Shown piece by piece: positions 21,155 through 29,484 of a stretch of DNA of 41,008 nt. The translations under genes were made by a program, and so were the position numbers. The DNA lies in NCBI GenBank assembly GCA_045533195.1, contig JAZSHI010000029.1, positions 1 through 41,008 of the forward strand. Direction: 5' to 3'. This DNA is from SIG607 sp045533195 (GTDB lineage Bacteria > Bacillota > Clostridia > Oscillospirales > Acutalibacteraceae). Each line of letters begins with the position of its first letter. Within the stretch, counting starts at the first letter, position 1. The notes beneath the pieces are model-generated. The model had not been told where the DNA came from and did not search any database. It was given only the letters and a program-made list of their open reading frames with translations.

Positions 21155-22573
21155 ATGGAAGAAAAAAACGAGATACTCCTTCCCGAAGAGGAAGCGGTTT
21201 TTGAAAACCGCGATTATACCGAAGACATACTCGGTATAATCAGAAGCGGGTTGAGTGCAGAACAAATCAGCGAAAGTCTTGAAGATTATCACGATAACGA
21301 TATCGCGCAGGCTTTTGAATTTTTAACCAAAGAAGAACGCGATAAGCTTTACGATATTCTTGGTACCGAAGCGGTATCGGATATTTTCCCTTATCTTGAT
21401 GACGTTGATGCCTATATTGAAGAACTTGAAAACGATGAAGCGGCAGACATTATAGAAAGTATGGATGCCGACGAAGCGGTGGAAATTCTTGATGAACTGG
21501 AAGAGGAAAAACGTCAGGAAATTATTGAGCTTCTCGATCCTGAAATAAAGGAAGAAATAGAGCTTATTGATTCCTATGACGAGGATGAGTTCGGTAGCAT
21601 TATGTCCACTAATTTTATAGTGATTTCTGCGGATATTACTATAAAACAGGCTATGCGTCAGCTTATAACTCAGGCGGCGGATAACGATAATATCAGTACC
21701 ATTTATACCGTTGATAATGAGAACCGTTTTTACGGAGCAATTGATTTAAAGGACCTTATTATTGCCCGTCAAAACGCTAAACTTGAAGATTTAATTGTTA
21801 CCTCTTACCCTTACGTTTATGCAAATGAAAGCATTTCTCAAACAATTGAACAGTTGAAGGAGTATTCCGAGGACTCTATTCCTGTGCTTTCTCCCGAAAA
21901 CAAAAGCCTTATCGGTGTTATTACCTCGCAGGATATAGTTGATATAGTTGAAAGCGAAAGCGGAGAGGACTATGCAAGACTTGCAGGTCTTAGCGGAGAG
22001 GAAGACGAGAAAGAGCCTCTTTTAAAGAGTGTTAAAAAACGTATTCCGTGGCTTATAGTGCTTCTCGTTTTAGGTATGGCGGTTTCTGCTGTGGCGTCGC
22101 TTTTTGAGGGCGTTATAAAGGAACTGGCACTAATAGTTGCCTTTCAGTCGCTTATTCTGGGTATGGCGGGTAATGTGGGAACTCAGTCTCTTGCGGTTAC
22201 TATAAGTACCCTAACCGGCGAGACTCCCGATTTTAAGGAAAACGTCAAAAAGGTTATGAGGGAGCTTAGAATAGGTCTTTTAAACGGTGTTATTGTAGGT
22301 GTTTTATCGTCCTGCTTTATCGGCCTTTATATCTATTTCTTTAAAGATTGTTCCTTTGCGCAGGCATTTATGACCAGCGGATGCGTAGGTCTTGCAATGT
22401 GTATTGCTATGACCGTTTCAGGCTTTATGGGGACCTTTATTCCCCTTGCCTTTAAAAAGATAGGCATTGACCCTGCAGTTGCGTCAGGTCCTCTTATTAC
22501 AACCGTAAACGACCTTGTTGCAGTTGTTATTTATTACGGTCTTGCCTGGGCGTTGCTTTTAGGCGTAGTGTAA
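21155..22573 (+). CDS. mgtE: Magnesium transporter MgtE
   Basis: A 472-residue Mg2+ channel/transporter. The acidic N-terminal MgtE_N domain (about 15-130) is followed by a CBS pair (about 140-265) that senses cytosolic Mg2+, a connecting helix and five transmembrane helices (about 295-472). Characteristic blocks are GMAGNVGTQSLAVTISTLTG in the pore region and the late DPAVASGPLITTVNDL, which holds the conserved aspartate. The ATG at 21155 is chosen for its GGAGG; an upstream TTG in frame at 21128 falls in the leader hairpin. A terminator follows directly, so it is monocistronic or nearly so. Confidence 0.96.
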   Translation: MEEKNEILLPEEEAVFENRDYTEDILGIIRSGLSAEQISESLEDYHDNDIAQAFEFLTKEERDKLYDILGTEAVSDIFPYLDDVDAYIEELENDEAADIIESMDADEAVEILDELEEEKRQEIIELLDPEIKEEIELIDSYDEDEFGSIMSTNFIVISADITIKQAMRQLITQAADNDNISTIYTVDNENRFYGAIDLKDLIIARQNAKLEDLIVTSYPYVYANESISQTIEQLKEYSEDSIPVLSPENKSLIGVITSQDIVDIVESESGEDYARLAGLSGEEDEKEPLLKSVKKRIPWLIVLLVLGMAVSAVASLFEGVIKELALIVAFQSLILGMAGNVGTQSLAVTISTLTGETPDFKENVKKVMRELRIGLLNGVIVGVLSSCFIGLYIYFFKDCSFAQAFMTSGCVGLAMCIAMTVSGFMGTFIPLAFKKIGIDPAVASGPLITTVNDLVAVVIYYGLAWALLLGVV

Positions 22574-22578
22574 AATAA

Positions 22579-22604
22579 CGGGCGGTTAAACCGCCCGATT
22601 TCTT
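22579..22604 (+). terminator. Terminator after mgtE
   Basis: CGGGCGG (22579-22585) pairs with CCGCCCG (22591-22597) across TTAAA and is followed by ATTTCTTT. The next gene starts 11 bases later, so some read-through is likely. Confidence 0.85.
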
Positions 22605-22614
22605 TGGAGCGAAT

Positions 22615-23115
22615 ATGAATATAAACGGCTTTGAAATTGAACGCAAATTTTTAATAAAATATCCCGATGTAAGTTTTCTTTTAAAAAATCCTTTGTGCAG
22701 GGAGCTTAAAATGGAGCAAACCTATTTAAAGGGCGGCGCAAGAGTAAGGAAAATAGAAGAAAAGGGAAAGGTTTCCTTTATAAAAACCGTTAAAAAGCAT
22801 ATTAGTGATATAAAACGGGAAGAAAAAGAATGGCAGATAAGCGAGGAAGAATATATAACGGACCTTCAAAACAAAGTGGTGGGCACAAGCACCATAAAGA
22901 AAACCCGTTACGCCTTTCCTTTAGGAAATTTTGTTTTGGAAATTGATGTTTTCCCTTTTTGGAATGACAGGGCTTTTTTGGAAATAGAGCTTGAAAATGA
23001 GGAGCAGGAATTTTTACTGCCTGAGTTTTTAGAGATTATAAAGGAAGTCACCTTTGATAAACGCTATAATAATTCTTCCCTTGCGAGAGAAATATTAACC
23101 GAAGATATTAATTAG
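22615..23115 (+). CDS. CYTH-domain protein (triphosphate tunnel metalloenzyme family)
   Basis: A 166-residue cytoplasmic protein with the family ExExK motif (EIERKF, about residues 7-12) and alternating charged strands such as GGARVRKI, SFIKTVKK, EEKEWQI, KKTRYAF and LEIDVF that line a triphosphate tunnel. Bacterial relatives hydrolyse tripolyphosphate or other triphosphates; the substrate here is unknown. It begins immediately after the mgtE terminator with a TTGGAG ribosome binding site and may depend on read-through. A weak terminator-like CTCTTTTTAAGAG follows. Confidence 0.87.
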   Translation: MNINGFEIERKFLIKYPDVSFLLKNPLCRELKMEQTYLKGGARVRKIEEKGKVSFIKTVKKHISDIKREEKEWQISEEEYITDLQNKVVGTSTIKKTRYAFPLGNFVLEIDVFPFWNDRAFLEIELENEEQEFLLPEFLEIIKEVTFDKRYNNSSLAREILTEDIN

Positions 23116-23184
23116 AAAAAACACTTCTCTTTTTAAGAGATAAATGATATAATTATATAATAATTAATTTTTAAGGAACAGCTT

Positions 23185-23949
23185 ATGGAAATTTTTATTG
23201 ATTCGCTTAAAATAAATTATGTTGAAAAAGGTCAGGGAGAGCCTGTTTTAATGCTTCACGGCTGGGGCAGTTCTACCGTTCCTTTTAATAATATAATAAA
23301 TCTGCTTAGCGCAAAATACCGTGTTGTTGCCGTCGATTTCCCCGGTTGCGGCGGTAGTGAAACCATGAAAACACCTTGGACGGTTGATGACTACTGCGAT
23401 TTTGTTTTAAAGCTCTGTGAAAAGCTGGAGCTTCAAAATCCCATACTTATGGGACATTCCCACGGCGGCAGAGTTATAATGAAGCTTGTGGGCGAAAAAA
23501 TGATAAATCCGCCTAAGGTAGTATTTTTTGACTGCGCGGGACTTATTCCTAAAAAGAGCTTTAAAAAGAAGATGCGTATAGCTACCTTTAAATTTATTAA
23601 GAGGGTGCTCACCCTTCCCATTATAAAGAAGTTTTCGGGAAAGCTTCTCGAAAAGGCGAGAAATCATTTCGGAAGCAGCGACTATAAATCCGCTCCCGAG
23701 GTGCTGAGAATAACTATGGTAAATGTTGTTAATACCGACTTAAGACACCTTTTGCCGAATTTTAACTGTCCCACTTTGCTTATATGGGGCGAAAATGATA
23801 CCGATACTCCCCTAAAAGACGCAAAAATAATTGAATCGCTTATTCGTGATTCGGGGCTTTGCGTAATAAAGGGCGCCGGACATTTTTCCTTCCTTGACAA
23901 TGCGGTGCAGACTGCCGCAATTTTAAAAAGCTTTTTGAAAATCGGGTGA
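23185..23949 (+). CDS. Alpha/beta hydrolase
   Basis: A 254-residue alpha/beta hydrolase fold protein. The oxyanion-hole block LMLHGWGSS is near residues 22-30, the nucleophile serine is S92 in GHSHGG, the acid is in LLIWGENDTDTP and the histidine is in GAGHFSF near the C-terminus. No signal peptide is visible. Substrate unknown. It lies five bases upstream of the MurF-like gene in an operon with Ddl and a cation transporter, which might suggest a cell-envelope role, but nothing in the protein proves it. Confidence 0.85.
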   Translation: MEIFIDSLKINYVEKGQGEPVLMLHGWGSSTVPFNNIINLLSAKYRVVAVDFPGCGGSETMKTPWTVDDYCDFVLKLCEKLELQNPILMGHSHGGRVIMKLVGEKMINPPKVVFFDCAGLIPKKSFKKKMRIATFKFIKRVLTLPIIKKFSGKLLEKARNHFGSSDYKSAPEVLRITMVNVVNTDLRHLLPNFNCPTLLIWGENDTDTPLKDAKIIESLIRDSGLCVIKGAGHFSFLDNAVQTAAILKSFLKIG

Positions 23950-23954
23950 TATAA

Positions 23955-25559
23955 ATGGAAAAAATAATTGAATTTATATTTAATATTAGATTTTTCTATG
24001 CTTTTTGCTCACTTTTAGCGCTTATATCTGCAGTTTTTAATATAACAAGACAGATGCAGATGTTTCAGCAAAATTCTTATTTTCCGTCTCGTTATCTTCC
24101 GTGGCTTAAAGCAAACGAAAAAGGGAAATTCATTTTAAGAGCGCTTTTTTATATTCTTTATGCTGTTATAATAGGTTTAGGCGGAGTTTTAGTGGCGGCA
24201 GGACTGCTTTTTGTATTTGCTGTCGCATCCATTATTAAAAGCGCCTCCGTTCAGAAAAAATCGGTTATTCCTCTGAAATTTACAATGAGGGTAAAAAGAA
24301 TGTACGCCACCCTTTTGGTGCTGGGTTTGATAATTACATCTTTACAGTATATTTTACTTAAAGATAATTCTTATTGGCTTTTAAGTCTTAACGTGCTTTT
24401 GGCGGTTTTCCCATATCTGAGCGTACTGCTTAGTTGGGCGCTTATGTACCCCGTTGAAAAGCTTATTACAAAGCATTATATAAACGATGCTAAAAGGATA
24501 CTTAATTCTTTCGGCGGAAAGCTAAAGGTTATAGGAATTACTGGTTCTTTCGGTAAAACCAGCAGTAAAACAATTTTAACCGCTATGCTGAAAGAAAAGT
24601 TTGAAGTATTTACCACCCCTAAAAACTTTAACACCACCTTGGGTGTAGTAAGAAGCATAAGAGAATACCTAAAGCCACAGACCGAGATTTTCGTTTGTGA
24701 AATGGGCGCTAAAAAAACGGGCGATATAAAGGAGCTTTGTGACCTTGTTTCTCCCTCTTGCGCTCTTATTACTACCGTAGGCCCTCAGCATCTTGATACC
24801 TTTGGCAGCGTAGATAACGTATTTAAAACTAAATTTGAACTGTATGACAGCGCAAAGAGCAGAAACGGTAAAGTATTTACCTGCGGAGACAGTGAAGAGA
24901 TTAAATCAAGAATAAACGGTATGGACGTTATTCTTTACGGTACCGATTCTTCCTATTCTTATTATGCCGATAACATTGAATATACTGCTCAGGGTGAGAC
25001 CTTCGATTTGCACCTTGCAGGAGAGACTGTTAAAATCACCACCAAGCTTTTGGGCAGTCATAATGTTCTTAATATTGTGGGAGCGGCGGCTGTAGCGCAC
25101 AGCTTCGGTGTAAGCGCACAGCAGATAAAATTTGCGGTATCGCGACTTTCTGCTCCTGAACACAGACTTGAAATTAAACGCTACGCAAAGGGCTCTACCC
25201 TTATTGACGATGCATATAATTCTAATCCGGTAGGCTGTCTTGAGGCCTGCAGAGTGCTTTCGCGCTTTGCTCCTATGAAGAGGGTGCTTATTACTCCCGG
25301 ACTTGTGGAGCTTGGCGAAGAGGAATATAAGCATAACTTCCGTCTCGGTGAAGTAGCAGGAGAAAGCGCTGACTATATAATCCTTGTGGGTATCGACAGA
25401 AGTAAGCCCATAAAGGAAGGCGTTTTAAAAAGCGGCTTTAACCCCGAAAGGCTTTTTGTTGCAGAAAGCTTCAGCGCGGCTTATAATATATATTTAGAAC
25501 TTGCCGACGGTAATACGGCGGTTCTTATTGAAAACGATTTGCCCGATAATTATCTTTAG
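23955..25559 (+). CDS. murF: Membrane-anchored MurF-like Mur ligase
   Basis: Probably adds D-Ala-D-Ala to UDP-MurNAc-tripeptide. The central and C-terminal Mur ligase domains are present: P-loop VIGITGSFGKTSSKT (about 192-206), NFNTTLGVVRS, CEMGAKKTGDI, TTVGPQHLDTFGS, and APEHRLEIKR with DDAYNSNPVG. In place of the usual 80-residue UDP-MurNAc-binding N-domain, residues 1-165 contain about four hydrophobic helices. The 534-residue length reflects this exchange. Immediate proximity to ddl, which makes the D-Ala-D-Ala substrate, supports MurF rather than another Mur ligase. Some Clostridia have similar membrane-tethered forms. Whether it is the only MurF of the organism cannot be seen. Confidence 0.85.
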   Translation: MEKIIEFIFNIRFFYAFCSLLALISAVFNITRQMQMFQQNSYFPSRYLPWLKANEKGKFILRALFYILYAVIIGLGGVLVAAGLLFVFAVASIIKSASVQKKSVIPLKFTMRVKRMYATLLVLGLIITSLQYILLKDNSYWLLSLNVLLAVFPYLSVLLSWALMYPVEKLITKHYINDAKRILNSFGGKLKVIGITGSFGKTSSKTILTAMLKEKFEVFTTPKNFNTTLGVVRSIREYLKPQTEIFVCEMGAKKTGDIKELCDLVSPSCALITTVGPQHLDTFGSVDNVFKTKFELYDSAKSRNGKVFTCGDSEEIKSRINGMDVILYGTDSSYSYYADNIEYTAQGETFDLHLAGETVKITTKLLGSHNVLNIVGAAAVAHSFGVSAQQIKFAVSRLSAPEHRLEIKRYAKGSTLIDDAYNSNPVGCLEACRVLSRFAPMKRVLITPGLVELGEEEYKHNFRLGEVAGESADYIILVGIDRSKPIKEGVLKSGFNPERLFVAESFSAAYNIYLELADGNTAVLIENDLPDNYL

Positions 25560-25573
25560 TAGGAGGAGAAACT

Positions 25574-26770
25574 ATGAAAATCAATGTTGCGGTTTTTTTC
25601 GGTTGCGTGAGCGTTGAACACGAGGTGTCTATTATTTCTGCTGTTCAGGCTATGGCAAGTATGGATAGAGAAAAATATGATATTTATCCCGTCTATGTAA
25701 CCAAGGAAGGCGAAATGGTGACGGGAGAGGCTCTTTTTGATATTGAAAACTTTAAGGATATTCCGAGTCTTCTCGAAAAATGCACAAGCGTTACTTTTCT
25801 GAGAAAGAACGGCAAGGCGGTAATGAGTAACGAGAAGAAAGGGCTTTTTGCCAAAAATAAAGAAGTGGTTATAGATGTTGCTTTCCCCATAGTTCACGGA
25901 ACCAACTGCGAAGACGGAACTATGCAGGGCTATTTTGAATTCCTCGGTCTTCCTTACGTTGGCTGTGACATAGTTTCAAGCGCTGTAGGTATGGATAAGG
26001 CTGTTTTTAAGGACGTACTTAAACGTTTTAATCTTCCTGTTCTTGACTGCATAACCTTCTATGCAAGAGAGTATGCTGAGGATAAAGAAAAAATGGCCGA
26101 TGAAATCATTGAAAAAATCGGTCTGCCCGCTATTGTAAAGCCTGTAAATTTAGGCTCAAGTGTAGGTATAAAGAAGGCAAACGACAAAACAGCTCTTATT
26201 GATGCCATTGATTTGGCGGTTTCCTTTGCAGACAAGGTGCTTGTTGAAAAGGCAGTTACCGGTCTTAGAGAAATAAACTGCTCGGTTCTTGGGGACAGCG
26301 ACGAATGTATTGCATCGGTTTGTGAAGAGCCCTTTATGACCGACGAAATCCTCTCCTACGAGGATAAATATACATCAGGCGGTAAAAAGACGGGCGGCAG
26401 TAAGGGTATGGCTTCTCTTTCACGTAAGGTTCCTGCCGACCTTGACGAGAAACGCAACGAGGAAATAAGAAAACTTGCCTGTAAGATATTTAAAGCCCTT
26501 GGTTGCTGCGGTGTGGTAAGAATCGACTTTATGATAGATACTGATACCGATACCGTTTATGCAAACGAAATAAATACTATTCCCGGTTCACTTTCCTTCT
26601 ACTTATGGGAACCTGCAGGAGTGCCCTATAAGGAGCTTCTTGACCGTATGATTTCTCTTGCCTTTAGAAGACAGAGAAAGAAGGAAGATTTAACCTTTAC
26701 AATAGATACCAACATACTTGCAGGGGTAAAACTGGGCGGAACAAAGGGAAGCAAGGGAAGTAAAATATGA
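25574..26770 (+). CDS. ddl: D-alanine--D-alanine ligase
   Basis: Joins two D-alanines with ATP for peptidoglycan precursors. ATP-grasp blocks are clear: NCEDGTMQGYFEFLGLPYVG, MDKAVFKD, AIVKPVNLGSSVGIKKA, VVRIDFM and NEINTIPGSL. At 398 residues it is longer than usual. The active-site lid (about 261-289, SYEDKY followed by a Gly/Lys-rich stretch and GMASLSR) is expanded, and there is a basic Gly/Lys/Ser tail. YEDKY in the lid fits D-Ala-D-Ala specificity rather than VanA-type D-lactate specificity. It follows murF by 14 bases with AGGAGGAG and overlaps the CDF gene by four bases. Confidence 0.95.
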   Translation: MKINVAVFFGCVSVEHEVSIISAVQAMASMDREKYDIYPVYVTKEGEMVTGEALFDIENFKDIPSLLEKCTSVTFLRKNGKAVMSNEKKGLFAKNKEVVIDVAFPIVHGTNCEDGTMQGYFEFLGLPYVGCDIVSSAVGMDKAVFKDVLKRFNLPVLDCITFYAREYAEDKEKMADEIIEKIGLPAIVKPVNLGSSVGIKKANDKTALIDAIDLAVSFADKVLVEKAVTGLREINCSVLGDSDECIASVCEEPFMTDEILSYEDKYTSGGKKTGGSKGMASLSRKVPADLDEKRNEEIRKLACKIFKALGCCGVVRIDFMIDTDTDTVYANEINTIPGSLSFYLWEPAGVPYKELLDRMISLAFRRQRKKEDLTFTIDTNILAGVKLGGTKGSKGSKI

Positions 26771-27951
26771 CAAAGCTTTTGCTTAAACTTTTTGTTAAGG
26801 ATAATGAGAATATCGGTGACGTAAAGGTGCGAAGCGCCTACGGCAGTCTTTCGGGAATTGTCGGAATCGTTTGTAATTTTCTTTTAAGCCTTTTTAAAAT
26901 AGCTGTCGGAGTTATAATAGGCAGTATTTCGGTAATGGCGGACGGTCTTAATAACCTTTCGGATATGGGCTCTTCGGTTGTTACTATGGTTGGCTTTAAA
27001 ATGGCGGCGAAACCTGCCGATAAAGACCATCCCTTTGGCCACGGCAGAATGGAATATCTTTCTGCTTTTATTGTAGCAATGCTTATTCTGCTTGTGGGCT
27101 TTGAGCTTATTAAAAGTTCGGTAGAGTCTTTAATTGCAAAGGAAACCGCCCCGAAATATCCCTTAATGGTTTACATAGTATTGGGCATTTCGGTGATTAT
27201 AAAGCTGTGGCTTTTCTTGTTTAATAAGAAACTAGGCAAAATTCTTTCTTCAGATGCTCTTTTTGCTACGGCACAGGATAGCAGAAATGATGCGGTTGCT
27301 ACTGTGGTGATTATATTATCGGCAATTTGTTCGCGCTTTGTACCCGCTTACATAAATCTCGATGCTATAATGGGTGTTTTGGTGGGACTTTTTATAATCT
27401 ATTCCGGCATTGGCGCGGCAAAAGAAACGGTAGATAAGCTGCTTGGTCAGCCTCCCGAAGAAGCTTTAGTAAATGAACTTGAAAAAACAATACTTTCCTT
27501 CTCTGATTTTTCAGCCATTCACGACCTTATAGTTCATAATTACGGTCCGGGCAGATGTCTTGCTTCGGTGCACGTAGAGGTATCTCAAAATATAGATGTT
27601 GTTCATTGTCACGAGCAGGTTGATTTGTGCGAAAAATTGGTGGAAGAAAGGCTGGGGGTTTTGCTTACAATTCACAGCGATCCCATTGATATTGATAATG
27701 AAGAGGTAAACTCAATAAGAAAGCTGCTGGGCGAAAAAGTTAAGCTTATTGATGAAAATGTAACCATTCATGATTTTCGTATGACGCCTTTAGGTAATGA
27801 GAGAACAAATCTTATTTTTGATGCAGTATTTCCAAGCACTCTTAAAATAAGCGAGAAAGAGTTCAAAGATAAGATAAGCACTTTGGCACAGGAGATTAAT
27901 CCTACATTTGTATGTGTAATTACTGTTGATAGAGATTATATGGGTAAATAA
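26767..27951 (+). CDS. Cation diffusion facilitator transporter
   Basis: A 394-residue CDF-family exporter of divalent metals (zinc, manganese, iron or others) in exchange for protons. Helices II and V carry the metal-site aspartates in ADGLNNLSDMGSS and AQDSRNDAVAT; HPFGHGRMEYLSA between them is a family signature. Six transmembrane helices are followed by a cytoplasmic domain that is longer than the usual ferredoxin-like fold and contains several histidines (SVHVEVSQNIDVVHCHEQ). The AAxxxD/NxxD pattern resembles Mn or broad-range exporters, but the metal cannot be fixed. It overlaps ddl by four bases. Confidence 0.92.
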   Translation: MTKLLLKLFVKDNENIGDVKVRSAYGSLSGIVGIVCNFLLSLFKIAVGVIIGSISVMADGLNNLSDMGSSVVTMVGFKMAAKPADKDHPFGHGRMEYLSAFIVAMLILLVGFELIKSSVESLIAKETAPKYPLMVYIVLGISVIIKLWLFLFNKKLGKILSSDALFATAQDSRNDAVATVVIILSAICSRFVPAYINLDAIMGVLVGLFIIYSGIGAAKETVDKLLGQPPEEALVNELEKTILSFSDFSAIHDLIVHNYGPGRCLASVHVEVSQNIDVVHCHEQVDLCEKLVEERLGVLLTIHSDPIDIDNEEVNSIRKLLGEKVKLIDENVTIHDFRMTPLGNERTNLIFDAVFPSTLKISEKEFKDKISTLAQEINPTFVCVITVDRDYMGK

Positions 27952-27989
27952 AAAACACGGTGAAAGCCAAAGGTTTTCACCGTGTTTTT
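27952..27989. terminator. Bidirectional terminator
   Basis: AAAACACGGTGAAA and TTTTCACCGTGTTTT form a long perfect stem with A and T tracts on both sides, serving the plus-strand CDF operon and the minus-strand dockerin gene. Confidence 0.92.
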
Positions 27990-27997
27990 GTGTGAAT

Positions 27998-29257
27998 TTA
28001 GTTTATGCTCTGAATGCCGGCGAGATGAAGTTTTAAAACGGCAAGGTCAGAGGTGCTTAAGGTTCCGTCGTTGTTGTAGTCTGCAACAGTCAGGACGTCA
28101 TCGCTTGGTGTTACGCTGCCTGATAATAAAAGCTTAAACGAGGCGAGGGTGGATGTGTTTAAGGTTTCTTTATTAAATATACTGCTATCCACTTTTATTT
28201 GTTCCCATACGGCATACAGAGTGGTTGTTGCATTTGAATAGAAGGATGCACCGGGGAGATAGGTGGGTATAGTAGCGGTTGGGGATTCAGCCCAACCCAA
28301 GAAGGTGTAACCCGAACGAGAGGGAGCGCCTTCACTTAATACTAAATCATAACCGTGAATTTTTGTTTGATTGGCAGGAGCGTTAAAACCGCCGTTGGCA
28401 CTAAAGCTTAAAGTGTATCTGTTGGGAGTCCAAACAGCATAAAGGGTAAACTGTGTGTCGCAGCTGTAGGAAGAAGTCCATTCTTCGCTGAAGGTGAGAG
28501 TAGTTCCGTTAATATAAGCAGTTTTTGCGGTGGCTTTTTGATAAATCTGTTCCTCAGTAAGCCAACCGTCAGGGGTGAGCCATGTGTTATCGCGTGTGCG
28601 CTGAACATTCCAACCTACAAGAGAATAACCGGTTCTTGTTGCGGTGTGGTTAATGGTGAAAGCTTTGCCGTACTCTGCGGTAAAGGCATTTTCGTTTTTC
28701 TCACCGCTTAAAGTGTTGTAAGCGAAGGAATAGGTGTAGGTTTCGGGACCTTCGTATCTTAAAACGTATGTGTATTTTTGATTTCGGCACCAAGAACATT
28801 TGCTTAAAGGTCTGATGTCAATTTCATTACCCTTTGAGTCTCCGCTTTTGCCGTCGGTGTTTTCGTGAGCGCCTGCGCAATAGCCGTCGCCGAGGTAAAG
28901 CTCAACGTGGCTGCCAGGCTGAACGTAAATATCGCCGCGACGAGGGGTTACAGTGCCCTTTTTGTATGATTTAAAGCCTATCTTGGTAAAGGTGGAAATA
29001 ATAGTGCTTGAACTAGGGATGCCTTTGAATGAAAAACCTGCGTTTTTGAAGGCGTAACTAACAAAGGAAGAACAGTCGTAGTTAGGGCCGTTTCTGCTGG
29101 ACATACTATAACCGTGAGTATTATCGTTGGCGGTAGCGGTAGCCCATTCGATAGCTTTTTCTATTTTATAATCTGCAGCGTGGACTTGAACGGAAAAAAC
29201 GGGGATAATTGCAACTGCCATCAACATTGCCAAGATCACCGATAAAAATTTTTTCAT
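27998..29257 (-). CDS. Secreted NlpC/P60-like cysteine peptidase with InlB-type repeats and dockerin
   Basis: A 419-residue secreted protein, probably a peptidoglycan hydrolase. Residues 1-27 are a signal peptide ending AHA-type (VHAAD). The catalytic region has C62 in NYDCSSFVSYAF and H117 in PGSHVELYLG, with H131 a candidate third residue. Two Listeria/InlB-type B repeats follow (about 172-275 and 277-352), recognised by FTLYAVW, GWNVQ and YTFLGWAE phrases. The C-terminus (about 365-419) is a dockerin with a degenerate first half (TLASFKLLLSG) and one calcium repeat, DYNNDGTLSTSDLAVLKLHLAG. The ATG at 29257 has GGAGG; a longer frame to 29332 is leader sequence. The leader can form TTTGTG-tgcc-CACAAA. 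It is a structural sibling of the adjacent gene. Confidence 0.87.
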   Translation of the reverse strand: MKKFLSVILAMLMAVAIIPVFSVQVHAADYKIEKAIEWATATANDNTHGYSMSSRNGPNYDCSSFVSYAFKNAGFSFKGIPSSSTIISTFTKIGFKSYKKGTVTPRRGDIYVQPGSHVELYLGDGYCAGAHENTDGKSGDSKGNEIDIRPLSKCSWCRNQKYTYVLRYEGPETYTYSFAYNTLSGEKNENAFTAEYGKAFTINHTATRTGYSLVGWNVQRTRDNTWLTPDGWLTEEQIYQKATAKTAYINGTTLTFSEEWTSSYSCDTQFTLYAVWTPNRYTLSFSANGGFNAPANQTKIHGYDLVLSEGAPSRSGYTFLGWAESPTATIPTYLPGASFYSNATTTLYAVWEQIKVDSSIFNKETLNTSTLASFKLLLSGSVTPSDDVLTVADYNNDGTLSTSDLAVLKLHLAGIQSIN

Positions 29258-29334
29258 AATAAACCTCCGAAATATATAAGCGCCGTTAAGCACATAAACT
29301 TTTGAAATTTGTGGGCACACAAAGCCGTGCAAAT

Positions 29335-29363
29335 ATTATATCACAACGAAAACAAATTGTCAA
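29335..29363 (-). promoter_or_regulatory. Promoter of the NlpC-dockerin gene
   Basis: On the minus strand TTGACA (29363-29358), 17-bp spacer, TATAAT (29340-29335): full consensus. The shared 18-bp box at 29377-29394 lies 13 bp upstream of the -35. Confidence 0.88.
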
Positions 29364-29376
29364 GTTACGGTTTTGT

Positions 29377-29394
29377 ATTTTTTAGTTACAATTT
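29377..29394. promoter_or_regulatory. 18-bp element shared with 31352-31369, copy 1
   Basis: ATTTTTTAGTTACAATTT; its exact reverse complement occurs at 31352-31369, upstream of the second dockerin gene. More TTACAA/TTGTAA motifs surround both copies. Possible binding site of a common regulator. Confidence 0.5.
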
Positions 29395-29428
29395 AAAAAC
29401 GAAAATTTACAAATTTGTTTACAATATA

Positions 29429-29466
29429 AAAATGGCATTGTACCCTTAAGAATACAATGCCATTTT
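29429..29466 (-). terminator. Terminator after the second dockerin gene
   Basis: AAAATGGCATTGTA (29429-29442) and TACAATGCCATTTT (29453-29466) form a perfect 14-bp stem with T tracts in both directions; on the minus strand it ends the gene at 29485-31245. Confidence 0.9.
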
Positions 29467-29484
29467 GTTCTTTATATTTTGTTT

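Noticed and set aside
25574..26770. VanA/VanC-type resistance ligase
   Set aside because: The lid has the YxxKY pattern of D-Ala-D-Ala enzymes, and there are no vanH, vanX, vanT or vanRS neighbours. The VanY-like gene 8 kb away is a dockerin-bearing secreted protein outside any van cluster.
29258..29332. N-terminal extension of the NlpC-dockerin protein
   Set aside because: The extension would precede a perfect signal peptide and would cover a consensus promoter's start region and leader; the ATG at 29257 has a proper GGAGG.
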